Shown one piece after another: positions 13,168-20,348 of a DNA stretch of 35,411 nucleotides. Source of the stretch: DATACZ01 sp036258795 (lineage in GTDB: Bacteria; Actinomycetota; CADDZG01; JAHWKV01); the NCBI GenBank assembly GCA_036258795.1, contig DATACZ010000027.1, positions 1-35,411 on the forward strand, in the 5' to 3' direction. Position 1 is the first letter of the stretch. Each line of letters starts with the position of its first letter. The notes below the pieces were generated by a model, which saw nothing but the letters and a program-made list of their open reading frames with translations, made no database searches and was not told the origin of the DNA. A program made the translations under genes and the position numbers.

Positions 13168-14232
13168 ATGCTCGATCGACTAAGTGAGCTAGACGCGACC
13201 TATGACAAGGTCCAGGCCCAGCTGATGGACCCTGAGGTCACCTCCAACCCTGAGCGCCTGAGGCAGCTGGGCAAGCAGAATGCAGAGCTGGAGCCCACCG
13301 TGCTCACCTTCAGAAGGATGAAGGCAGCGCTAGCGGAGGTGGAGTCGGCCAAGCGAATCCTCAGTGAGGAGACCGACCCCGAGATGAAGGCGATGGCCGA
13401 GCAGGAAATTGAGGCCCAACAGAGCCGGGCGGCGCAGCTCGAATCCGAGCTCAAGGAGCTCCTGGTACCTGCCGATCCCGCCGATTCCAAGGACGTGATC
13501 ATCGACGTCAAGGCAGGGGAGGGGGGCGACGAGTCGGCTCTTTTCGCCGGCGATTTGTTCCGGATGTACGAGAGATATGCGGAGCGTAGGGGCTGGAAGA
13601 CCGAGGTGCTTGCCTCAAATCCCTCCTCGCTCGGCGGGTTCAGGGAGATCACATTCGCCATCAAGGGTAGGGGAGCCTACTCGAGGATGAAGCACGAGGC
13701 CGGCGTACATAGGGTCCAAAGAGTTCCGGAAACCGAGTCTCAGGGGAGGCTCCACACCTCGGCTGTAGGAGTCTTGGTCGCTCCCGAGGCGGAGGAGGTT
13801 GAGGTCCAAATCGATCCGAAGGACGTGAAGGTGGACGTTTTTCGATCCAGCGGTCCGGGCGGCCAGTCGGTGAACACCACGGACTCCGCTGTGCGGCTCA
13901 CCCACCTTCCTACGGGACTGGTGGTCACCTGCCAGGACGAGAAATCGCAGATTCAGAACCGTGAAAAGGCGCTACGAATCCTGAGAGCTCGGCTGCATCA
14001 AATGGAGCTCGACCGCCGAGCCGACGAAAACGCAAGCGCCAGGAAGGACCAGGTCCGCACGGTGGACCGCTCGGAGAAGATTCGAACCTATAACTTCCCC
14101 CAAAATAGGGTTACGGATCACAGGGTCAAGGTGTCGGTCCACAACATCTCCGAGGTCCTCGATGGGGGGCTTGATCCTTTCGTCGACGCTCTCATCGCCA
14201 AGAGTCGGACCGAGCAGCTCGGCGGGTCGTGA
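13168..14232 (+). CDS. prfA: Peptide chain release factor 1
   Basis: Recognises UAA and UAG and triggers peptide release. 354 aa, full length. The GGQ catalytic motif is at residues 231-233 (SSGPGGQSVNTTDSAVRLTH). The codon-recognition tripeptide is PET at about 187-189 (VQRVPETESQGRLHTS), the RF1 PxT form rather than the RF2 SPF. The N-terminal coiled coil covers about residues 1-100. The GGQ Gln is presumably methylated by PrmC, whose gene overlaps the stop here by GTGA. GAGGGTAAG upstream of the ATG serves as ribosome-binding site. Confidence 0.97.
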   Translation: MLDRLSELDATYDKVQAQLMDPEVTSNPERLRQLGKQNAELEPTVLTFRRMKAALAEVESAKRILSEETDPEMKAMAEQEIEAQQSRAAQLESELKELLVPADPADSKDVIIDVKAGEGGDESALFAGDLFRMYERYAERRGWKTEVLASNPSSLGGFREITFAIKGRGAYSRMKHEAGVHRVQRVPETESQGRLHTSAVGVLVAPEAEEVEVQIDPKDVKVDVFRSSGPGGQSVNTTDSAVRLTHLPTGLVVTCQDEKSQIQNREKALRILRARLHQMELDRRADENASARKDQVRTVDRSEKIRTYNFPQNRVTDHRVKVSVHNISEVLDGGLDPFVDALIAKSRTEQLGGS

Positions 14233-15095
14233 TGACTTTGAGCACCTCGCTTGGCGCTTTGGATGCCCTGAGGTGGGCAGCCGACGAGCTCAGCGGCATT
14301 GTGCCGAGCCCAATGAGGGAAGCTGAGATCCTTGTATGCCACGTCCTGAAGTGTTCGCGGTCCGATCTGTACGCCGCACCAAACCGGAGACTGGATGGTG
14401 AGACCGGGGTTGAGCTCGACCGGTTGGTCGGCGGACGGCGGGAATTGCGGCCCTTGCAATACCTCACGGGGGTCCAGGCCTTCAGAGAGCTAATCCTCGC
14501 AGTTGGACCGGGAGTGCTCGTTCCCCGGCCGGAGACGGAGATGGTGGTACAACGGGCGCTGGAGCTGCTGGAGGAGATCCCGGATCCCTGGGTGGTAGAC
14601 GTCGGAACGGGCTCGGGAGCCATTGCTCTGTCCATAGGGATTGAGTGCCCAGACTCCCGGCTGTGGGCCACCGAGATCTCTAAGGACGCTCTTCGGTGGG
14701 CCCGGCTAAACTCCTCGAGGTATCGGGCTGCCCGGGTGGAGTTCACCCTGGGGGATCTGTTCATGCCCCTACCCGACACCATGCGCGGAAGATTCGACCT
14801 CGTGATCTCAAACCCCCCGTATCTCACCGACTCCGAGTTTTGCTCTCTGCCCGCCGACGTACGCGATCACGAGCCGAAAAACTCTCTGGTATCGGGCGAA
14901 AACGGGACAGAGGTTTCAACCAGGCTAGTGAAGGAGTCGATCCCGTGGTTGAGAGAGGGTGGATGGCTTGTTCTGGAGACGTCTCCGGATCGCTGGGCTC
15001 ACCTCCAGCCGGTGATGATGTCCTACCTGCGGGATGTGACCATTGAACCGGATCTGGCCGGCCGGCTCAGGATTGCCCTGGGGCGTAAACCATAG
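14229..15095 (+). CDS. prmC: Release-factor glutamine methyltransferase
   Basis: SAM-dependent N5-methylation of the GGQ glutamine of RF1 and RF2. About 288 aa. An N-terminal helical domain (residues 1-85) is followed by a Rossmann methyltransferase with VDVGTGSGAIALSIG (about 124) and the substrate-binding NPPY (about 195, ISNPPYLTDSEF). The start is GTG at 14229 (GTGA overlap with prfA) or ATG at 14232; the difference is one residue. It is coupled to prfA. The downstream tsaC reading frame overlaps its stop if an ATA start is accepted. Confidence 0.95.
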   Translation: MMTLSTSLGALDALRWAADELSGIVPSPMREAEILVCHVLKCSRSDLYAAPNRRLDGETGVELDRLVGGRRELRPLQYLTGVQAFRELILAVGPGVLVPRPETEMVVQRALELLEEIPDPWVVDVGTGSGAIALSIGIECPDSRLWATEISKDALRWARLNSSRYRAARVEFTLGDLFMPLPDTMRGRFDLVISNPPYLTDSEFCSLPADVRDHEPKNSLVSGENGTEVSTRLVKESIPWLREGGWLVLETSPDRWAHLQPVMMSYLRDVTIEPDLAGRLRIALGRKP

Positions 15096-15655
15096 CGAAG
15101 GTCGTCTCATCCGACTCTCCCGAGGCCCTCTCACTCGCGGTAGAAGTCTTGAGTGGTGGAGGAGTGGCGGTTATTCCGACAGACACGGTCTACGGATTGG
15201 CGGCGACCTTGAATCACGCCTCGGCGATTGGTCGGATCTTCGATTTGAAGCAACGTCCAAGATCGAAACCGTTAGCCGTCCTTGTGCCCGGTATCGAGAC
15301 CGCCACCGGGCTGGGTGTCTTCCTTCCGGAGAGCCTTCGGATGGCGAACGAGGGGTGGCCGGGACCGCTCACCCTGGTGGTTGAGGCCGCCTCGCCGCTT
15401 CCCCAGATCGGCGGCGATGGGACCAGCGTTGGGCTGAGAGTGCCCGATCACCCCTTCACCCTTGAGGTTCTTCGCCGTTGCGGTCCGCTTGTCGCCACCA
15501 GCGCGAACCTGAGCGGCATGGCGACTCAACCGACGGTTGACCGAGTCATGGAGGACTTCGGCGAGAGAGTGGATCTCTACATCGACGGCGGAGCGCTGGC
15601 TGCACCTCCCTCCAAGGTCATCTCACTGCTTGGTGACCACAAAAGGCTCCGCTGA
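15092..15655 (+). CDS. tsaC: L-threonylcarbamoyladenylate synthase (Sua5/YrdC/YwlC), start unresolved
   Basis: Makes threonylcarbamoyl-AMP for the t6A37 tRNA modification. The YrdC core is clear: VAVIPTDTVYGLAATL, then KQRPRSKPLAVLV, then the GWPGPLTLVVEA region, GLRVPDHPF and ATSANLSG. The first standard in-frame start is TTG at 15149. It leaves only nine residues before PTDTVYG, whereas family members have about 25-30. The frame is open back to 15089 and encodes AKVVSSDSPEALSLAVEVLSG, a normal N-terminal helix. ATA at 15092 would restore it and overlaps the prmC stop as ATAG. Function is secure; the start may be a rare codon or a sequence error. Confidence 0.9.
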   Translation: MAKVVSSDSPEALSLAVEVLSGGGVAVIPTDTVYGLAATLNHASAIGRIFDLKQRPRSKPLAVLVPGIETATGLGVFLPESLRMANEGWPGPLTLVVEAASPLPQIGGDGTSVGLRVPDHPFTLEVLRRCGPLVATSANLSGMATQPTVDRVMEDFGERVDLYIDGGALAAPPSKVISLLGDHKRLR

Positions 15656-15674
15656 GAGCAGTGAAGGTCTCCAG

Positions 15675-15693
15675 AGGCCAAAGGGTTTGGCCT
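15675..15693 (+). terminator. Inverted repeat after tsaC
   Basis: AGGCCAAA-GGG-TTTGGCCT, a perfect 8-bp stem 19 bp after the tsaC stop. There is no U-tract, so it is either a weak terminator of the translation-gene run or an mRNA-end stabiliser. The rest of the 119-bp gap to the CBS gene shows no clear promoter. Confidence 0.5.
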
Positions 15694-15774
15694 GTGCGGT
15701 CCGGGGTAAGTACATAGTGACCGTACTCGTCAGGGCGTCAGCGCGCCCAAGATCTGGTCTCGAGGAGGGATTTG

Positions 15775-16479
15775 ATGCCTCAATCCATTAAGGAAGTAAT
15801 GACGCCTAACCCGACCACTCTTCCCTTGAGCGCGACAGCGGAAGACGCAGCCACGAAGATGCGTGACGAGAACATCGGAGACGTGCTGATTGTGGACGCC
15901 GACGGGCTCATCTGCGGCATCGTCACGGACCGGGACATTGCGCTCCAGGTCGTGGCCTCCGGAGCCGATCCCAAAGCTCTAAAGCTGGAACACATTGGCA
16001 CCAAGGAAGTCAACACCTTGCCGTCGGACGCCACCATTGAGAAGGCCAGCGCCCTGATGCGTGAGAAGGCCATTCGCAGACTGCCGGTAGTCGATAAGGG
16101 CAAGCCTGTAGGGATTGTCAGCCTGGGCGATCTGGCGATAGAGAAGGACCCCAGCTCAGCGCTGGCCCAGATAAGCTCGGCCCCGCCGGATCGAGTGCGG
16201 AATGGAAAGGTGGGTGCCCGGGTCGCAGTAACGCGGGCCGCAAGGGTGTTTCCCGCGGCGGCATCTGGGGCGGTCCTGGCGCTTTCTGTCGGCCACTTGC
16301 GGGGGCGTCGGCGCAGTGCCAAGGATCTCGCGGCCAAGAGAATCCGGAAGGCCGGAAAGAAGCTGCGTAAGGCAGGAGGCCGCATGAGCGCCGGGCCCGC
16401 CGGCAAGGCAGCGGAGTTCGCCAGCAAGCGCGTTGACGACGTGAAGAAGCTGGTAGGAGCGGGTGCAGGAAAGAGATAG
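15775..16479 (+). CDS. CBS-domain pair protein with a long basic C-terminal tail
   Basis: 234 aa. Two CBS domains (about residues 5-60 and 70-128) form a Bateman module: IKEVMTPNPTTLPLSATAEDAATKM, GIVTDRDIALQVV, EVNTLPSDATIEKASALM and GIVSLGDLAI. Such modules bind AMP, ATP, SAM or NADH. Residues about 135-234 are unrelated to CBS. A short hydrophobic Ala-rich segment (FPAAASGAVLALSVGHL) is followed by a Lys/Arg/Ala-rich tail with repeated KAGKKLRKAGG-like stretches, similar in composition to histone H1 or HU tails. The start is ATG at 15775 with GAGGAGGG upstream; a TTG just before is less likely. It has its own hairpin terminator downstream. Confidence 0.85.
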   Translation: MPQSIKEVMTPNPTTLPLSATAEDAATKMRDENIGDVLIVDADGLICGIVTDRDIALQVVASGADPKALKLEHIGTKEVNTLPSDATIEKASALMREKAIRRLPVVDKGKPVGIVSLGDLAIEKDPSSALAQISSAPPDRVRNGKVGARVAVTRAARVFPAAASGAVLALSVGHLRGRRRSAKDLAAKRIRKAGKKLRKAGGRMSAGPAGKAAEFASKRVDDVKKLVGAGAGKR

Positions 16480-16493
16480 TAAAAGGGCTGATT

Positions 16494-16519
16494 GCGAAGG
16501 GGCCCCCGGGCCCCTTCGT
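16494..16519 (+). terminator. GC-rich hairpin after the CBS gene
   Basis: GAAGGGGCCC (16496-16505) faces GGGCCCCTTC (16508-16517); with a realistic loop the stem is 8 bp. It is not followed by Us, so it is a possible terminator of the GC-rich actinobacterial kind. Confidence 0.55.
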
Positions 16520-16612
16520 CGCGCATGGCGGCCTCGGAGCCCGGTCGCTCAGGATGGCATGGTGTTGGCGTTGAGCGTTAGGAGGCCTCGACGGCCGGGG
16601 TGCTGAATGTCC

Positions 16613-16618
16613 TAGAGT
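16613..16618 (+). promoter_or_regulatory. -10 element, leaderless layout (rpiB)
   Basis: TAGAGT (TANNNT), then 7 nt (AGCGCCC), then the GTG at 16626. No Shine-Dalgarno and no -35 match; a leaderless transcript is likely. Confidence 0.45.
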
Positions 16619-16625
16619 AGCGCCC

Positions 16626-17099
16626 GTGAAAATTGCCATCGGATCGGATCACGCCGGGTTCCGCCTGAAGCAGTCTCTTGTGGAGTATCTGTCTGATAAG
16701 GGCCATGAGGTCCAGGATCTTGGGACGGACTCGGAAGAGTCTGTCGACTATCCGAAATACTGCTCCGCGGTGGCCCGCGCGGTGGTGGGGGGACAGGCAG
16801 AGCGGGGGATCGTCCTGGGCGGCAGCGGGCAGGGTGAGGCCATGTCCGCAAACAAGGTCCACGGAGCGCGGGCCGCCCTCTGCAACGACCTTTTCACTGC
16901 CAGGCTCGCGCGGCAGCACAACAACTCGAACATCCTGTCCATGGGGGCCCGCATCGTGGCCACGGGTCTCGCGCACGAGATCGTCGACACCTTTCTCGCC
17001 ACGGAGTTCGAGGGAGGCCGCCACATCCCACGCTTGGAGCAGATATCCGATATAGAGATCGAGGAGTGTCAGGAACATATGGCCGGCCAGGGCCACTAG
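16626..17099 (+). CDS. rpiB: Ribose-5-phosphate isomerase B (actinobacterial type)
   Basis: Interconverts ribose 5-phosphate and ribulose 5-phosphate in the pentose phosphate pathway. 157 aa. MKIAIGSDHAGFRLK contains Asp8-His9 for substrate phosphate and ring opening. The loop GGSGQGEAMSANK has Ser67 where E. coli RpiB has the catalytic Cys, and Glu71 at the position of the catalytic Glu of the M. tuberculosis enzyme. ARQHNNSNILSMGARIV is the conserved downstream strand-helix. The GTG start gives the exact family N-terminus. It is convergent with glyA (21 bp gap, no clear terminator). Confidence 0.95.
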   Translation: MKIAIGSDHAGFRLKQSLVEYLSDKGHEVQDLGTDSEESVDYPKYCSAVARAVVGGQAERGIVLGGSGQGEAMSANKVHGARAALCNDLFTARLARQHNNSNILSMGARIVATGLAHEIVDTFLATEFEGGRHIPRLEQISDIEIEECQEHMAGQGH

Positions 17100-17120
17100 G
17101 GCAGTAGCCTTACCAGGTTG

Positions 17121-18389
17121 CTATCTAGCTAATCCAGGAGCGGGGAAGTCCCGGCAAAGCTCACGTATCTCTTCTGCGACCTCGGCCGCCAATTGTTCGT
17201 CGTCGGGGGAGGACACTATGCGATCGACCCATCCTGCGATTAACTCCATCTGCGCTTCCCGCATGCCGCGGGAGGTGACCGCTGGGGTTCCAAGACGGAT
17301 GCCTGATGGATCAAACGGCTTCCTTGGATCAAAGGGAACGGTGTTGTAGTTCAGCTCTATCCCGGCCCGGTCCAGTGCCTTAGCCGCCGGCTTGCCTCCC
17401 ACTCCCTTGTCGGTGAGGTCGATGAGGATCAAGTGGTTGTCGGTGCCTCCGGAGACCAGGTCGAACCCACGATCCGTCAGCGCACTGGCTAAAGCCACCG
17501 CATTGGCGACGACCTGATGCGCATACTCCTTGAACTCCGCCTGCGAGGCTTCCTTCAAGGCCACCGCAATTGCGGCGGTGGTGTGGTTGTGAGGCCCGCC
17601 CTGAAGACCGGGGAAGACCGCAAAGTCCAGCGACTTGGCGTGCTCCGACCGGGACATGAGCATGGCCCCCCTGGGCCCTCTCAAGGTCTTGTGCGTGGTA
17701 GTTGTGACCACGTCGGCATGGGGCACCGGCGAGGGGTGGGCTTCTCCTGCAATTAGACCTGCTATGTGAGCGATGTCTGCCGCAAAGATGGCGCCGACCT
17801 CGTCTGCAATCTCGCCGAAAATCGAGAAGTCGATGATGCGAGGTATGGCCGTCCCGCCGGCCCAGATGAGCTTCGGCTGCTCCCGTTTGGCGAGGTCCCG
17901 CACCTCGTCGTAGTCGATCCTGCCGGTCTGCCTGCTCACCCCGTACTGCACTGAGCGAAACCAACGCCCCGTGACGGAGACGTTCCATCCGTGCGTTAGA
18001 TGGCCGCCGTGGGGAAGAGCCATACCCATGACCGTGTCTCCCGGCTCGAGGAATGCCAGGTAAACGGCGAGGTTGCATGGGGAGCCGGAATACGGCTGAA
18101 CATTGGCGTGCTCGGCACCAAATAGCTCCTTCGCTCGGGATACTGCCAGCTGCTCGATGGGATCGATGAACTGCTGGCCTTCGTAGTAACGCCGGCCGGG
18201 GTAACCCTCCGAGTACTTGTTGGTCAATACCGTTCCGGTCGCCGCAAGTACCGCTTCCGAGACGTAGTTCTCCGAAGGAATCAGGCGGATCTTGTCTTCC
18301 TGCCGGTTCTGCTCGGAGACGACCAAGCGGGCCAAATCGGCGTCGGTGCTCTCCAAAGCTTTCCAGTTGTCGTGCATGAGTGGCTGCAC
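17121..18389 (-). CDS. glyA: Serine hydroxymethyltransferase
   Basis: PLP enzyme making glycine and 5,10-methylene-THF from serine. 422 aa, usual length. LIPSENYVSEAVLAATGTVLTNKYSEGYPGRRYYEG is the N-terminal substrate and dimer segment. The PLP lysine is in VVTTTTHKTLRGPRGAML (about residue 233). The C-terminal RLGTPAVTSRGM is conserved. Two starts are possible: GTG at 18389, or ATG at 18377 (MHDNWKALES). A TTGACC and TTACGG pair 16 nt apart just upstream favours the inner ATG. It is divergent from wecA. Its presence inside the prfA-atp block is not the mycobacterial order. Confidence 0.96.
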   Translation of the reverse strand: MQPLMHDNWKALESTDADLARLVVSEQNRQEDKIRLIPSENYVSEAVLAATGTVLTNKYSEGYPGRRYYEGQQFIDPIEQLAVSRAKELFGAEHANVQPYSGSPCNLAVYLAFLEPGDTVMGMALPHGGHLTHGWNVSVTGRWFRSVQYGVSRQTGRIDYDEVRDLAKREQPKLIWAGGTAIPRIIDFSIFGEIADEVGAIFAADIAHIAGLIAGEAHPSPVPHADVVTTTTHKTLRGPRGAMLMSRSEHAKSLDFAVFPGLQGGPHNHTTAAIAVALKEASQAEFKEYAHQVVANAVALASALTDRGFDLVSGGTDNHLILIDLTDKGVGGKPAAKALDRAGIELNYNTVPFDPRKPFDPSGIRLGTPAVTSRGMREAQMELIAGWVDRIVSSPDDEQLAAEVAEEIRELCRDFPAPGLAR

Positions 18390-18468
18390 CGTAAGCGGTG
18401 TGCGCTACGCGGTCAAATGCTGCCCGGTCTATCTGTGGAAAGGTGCCCTGCCCTCAGGGCAAGCGTGA

Positions 18469-18474
18469 CAAAAT
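18469..18474 (+). promoter_or_regulatory. -10 element, leaderless layout (wecA)
   Basis: CAAAAT, with the conserved A2 and T6, ends 6 nt before the GTG at 18481. No Shine-Dalgarno lies between them. Confidence 0.35.
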
Positions 18475-18480
18475 ACGGCC

Positions 18481-19596
18481 GTGTCCGTCTACCTCTTCCT
18501 ACTGGTAGTCGCAGGGGTCTTCTCATACGCCCTTACCCCGGTGGTCCTTGGCTTCAGCCGGAGGATCGGCGCTGTGGACGTCCCGGATGACCGTAAGGTG
18601 CACGCCGTGCCCACCCCCACACTCGGAGGTGCGGCCATCTTTGCCGGCTTTGTAGCCGCCCTGGTCATGGCATCGTTCATCGAGCCATTCAAGGAGTCGT
18701 TTCGGCCGCTCCTGGTGTGGCCGGCCCCCGAGATCGTGGCCATACTCATCGGGGCGGCGATCGTCTTTGGGCTGGGGCTCGTGGACGATCTCAGGGGGCT
18801 GCAGGCGCCGGTCAAGCTCTCGGGACAGCTCCTGGCCGCCGGTTTCGTGTTCCTGTCCGGCGTAAGGCTTGAGTACTTCCGCTTTCCCATTCGAGGGGTG
18901 GGAGCGCTGTCGATGTCGCCCGACGTGTCAGCGATTGCAACCATCGGTTGGATCGTGATCATCGTGAATGCGGTGAACCTGATGGATGGGCTGGACGGGC
19001 TGGCCGCGGGAGTCACCGCAATTGCCGCCGGCACGTTCTTCGTCTACGCCTATCAGCTGAGCCGTCAGGGCCTGGTCGGGCCGGAGCCGACCGCGGCGCT
19101 CGTCGCCATATCGATTGTCGGGTCAACGCTGGGCTTCCTTAGGTACAACTTCAACCCGGCCAAGATCTTCATGGGTGACTCGGGGAGCATGACCCTCGGT
19201 TTTCTCCTTGCAACCGCCACCGTGGCAGGGGTCGGGCGGTCGGCCACCCAGAACCCGTCGGACATATCAGCTGCGTTCCTGTTCTACCTCCCCCTGGCAA
19301 TACCGTTGATCGTGCTGGCCATTCCCATCCTGGACACCGCGCTGGCAATCATCCGAAGGGCTCGGAAGGGCAGGCCGGTTTTTCATGCCGACAAGGAGCA
19401 CCTGCATCACCGGCTGCTCGAGATCGGCCACGGCCACCGCCAGGCAGTGTTGATCATGTACACGTGGACGGCGGTCATAGCGGGGTTCACGCTGGCCTGG
19501 ACCTTTGCCCCGGTCTACATGCTGCCGTTCTCGGCTGCCGCGGTGGGCATACTGCTCTATACGGCCCTGCCCCGATTCGCCCGGCGCTTGCCGTGA
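18481..19596 (+). CDS. wecA: Undecaprenyl/decaprenyl-phosphate N-acetylglucosaminyl 1-phosphate transferase (MraY/WecA family)
   Basis: Polyprenyl-phosphate glycosyl-1-phosphate transferase that starts cell-wall polymer or linker assembly (in mycobacteria, the arabinogalactan linker). 371 aa with about ten to eleven hydrophobic spans. The family motifs are DVPDDRKVHAVPTPTLGG (about 35), the Mg-binding Asp pair in VNLMDGLDGLAAG, FMGDSGSMTLGFLL, and the His-rich HADKEHLHHRLLEIGHGHRQ loop. The acetylated-hexosamine group, not MurNAc-pentapeptide, is expected because of this loop. GTG start. Its place immediately before the ATP synthase operon matches Rv1302 in M. tuberculosis. Confidence 0.92.
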   Translation: MSVYLFLLVVAGVFSYALTPVVLGFSRRIGAVDVPDDRKVHAVPTPTLGGAAIFAGFVAALVMASFIEPFKESFRPLLVWPAPEIVAILIGAAIVFGLGLVDDLRGLQAPVKLSGQLLAAGFVFLSGVRLEYFRFPIRGVGALSMSPDVSAIATIGWIVIIVNAVNLMDGLDGLAAGVTAIAAGTFFVYAYQLSRQGLVGPEPTAALVAISIVGSTLGFLRYNFNPAKIFMGDSGSMTLGFLLATATVAGVGRSATQNPSDISAAFLFYLPLAIPLIVLAIPILDTALAIIRRARKGRPVFHADKEHLHHRLLEIGHGHRQAVLIMYTWTAVIAGFTLAWTFAPVYMLPFSAAAVGILLYTALPRFARRLP

Positions 19597-19613
19597 GTTA
19601 CCCTCTCAGTAGG

Positions 19614-19643
19614 TTGTCCGTGTCCGGTTCGAAAGGCTAGTAT
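19614..19643 (+). promoter_or_regulatory. Probable promoter of the ATP synthase operon
   Basis: TTGTCC (19614-19619), an 18-nt spacer, then TAGTAT (19638-19643): a good sigma-A-type pair, 89 bp before atpZ. The start would be near 19650. This 135-bp gap after wecA holds no gene. A second TAATAA at about 19695 is a weaker -10 candidate. Confidence 0.65.
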
Positions 19644-19658
19644 GTGAAGACTTTCACA
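19643..19658 (+). promoter_or_regulatory. CRP/FNR-family operator-like palindrome at the atp promoter
   Basis: TGTGA-AGACTT-TCACA is a perfect match to the TGTGA-N6-TCACA consensus bound by CRP-type regulators, including GlxR and Crp of actinobacteria. It overlaps the last base of the -10 box and covers the predicted transcription start, a position expected to give repression rather than activation. Identified by pattern only. Confidence 0.6.
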
Positions 19659-19731
19659 GAGTCCCTCGGTTCGGTTGGGCTTTCACTGAGTGGGGTAATA
19701 ACTCCGCGGCTTCAGGGCTTGCCGGTCCCCA

Positions 19732-19953
19732 ATGCCCACTGATCGCCAACGGGAACCCTCCGTGATGTCCGGGTTCGGCTGGGCGATGGGTCTTTCCGCC
19801 GAGCTTGTCGTAACTACTGGGGTGGGGAGCTTCTTAGGTTGGTTAGTGGACAGATGGCTGAACACTCGCCTGGTATTCCTGATGATCGGGGCGCTGTTGG
19901 GCGGCGCGGGGGGCATGGTCAACGTCTACCGGCAGTGGATGAAGAGGAGTTGA
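19732..19953 (+). CDS. atpZ: AtpZ/AtpI-family small membrane protein
   Basis: 73 aa with two predicted membrane helices (about residues 18-38 and 45-65) around GWLVDRWLNTRLVFLMIGALLGGAGGMVNVYR, the typical AtpZ hairpin (R-x-G-rich second helix). The family precedes atp operons and is implicated in c-ring assembly or Mg2+ handling; the role here is inferred. The ATG at 19732 lacks a good Shine-Dalgarno. GTG/ATG at 19762-19765 is an alternative giving MSGFGWAMGLS. The stop overlaps the next gene by TTGA. Confidence 0.75.
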   Translation: MPTDRQREPSVMSGFGWAMGLSAELVVTTGVGSFLGWLVDRWLNTRLVFLMIGALLGGAGGMVNVYRQWMKRS

Positions 19954-20348
19954 CCGCCGACAATACAAGCCGGCTCATTCGTCGGATGATTATCAAGGCG
20001 GCGAGCCTAGGATCGGTTGCTGCCCTCGCGGCCTTGGGCTTGTCGGGAAACTTGGCCGCCTTCGGGGCGCTGGCCGGCTCAGTGATGGCCGGAGCTTACG
20101 CCGCGGCCTACCTTCGCTCCCACGTATTCAGGGACCTCTCCAACCCTCGATTCTTTGACTCGAGACTCGTCACCCACTCCTTAATGAGATTGGTCGCGGT
20201 AGCTGTAGTTGGATGGGGGGCCTACGCCTTGAGCCGTAACGCGCTTCGCGGATATCTCATCGCTTTTGCCCTCGGTTTTCCGCTACTGCTCATGACGGAG
20301 CTTCCACTGGTCGCCAGGCAGCTCAAGGCCCGGGGGCTGCTCGGTTGA
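19950..20348 (+). CDS. atpI: ATP synthase subunit I-like membrane protein
   Basis: 132 aa with four hydrophobic segments (around IIKAASLGSVAALAALGLSG, FGALAGSVMAGAYAAAYL, LMRLVAVAVVGWGAYAL and YLIAFALGFPLLLMTELPLV), the ATP synthase I-chain layout also seen in Rv1303. Such proteins are accessory, helping c-ring assembly, and are not part of the enzyme. The TTG at 19950 overlaps the atpZ stop (TTGA) but its purine run is very close; ATG at 19986 (MIIKAASLG) is an alternative. The stop overlaps atpB by TTGA. Confidence 0.8.
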   Translation: MTADNTSRLIRRMIIKAASLGSVAALAALGLSGNLAAFGALAGSVMAGAYAAAYLRSHVFRDLSNPRFFDSRLVTHSLMRLVAVAVVGWGAYALSRNALRGYLIAFALGFPLLLMTELPLVARQLKARGLLG

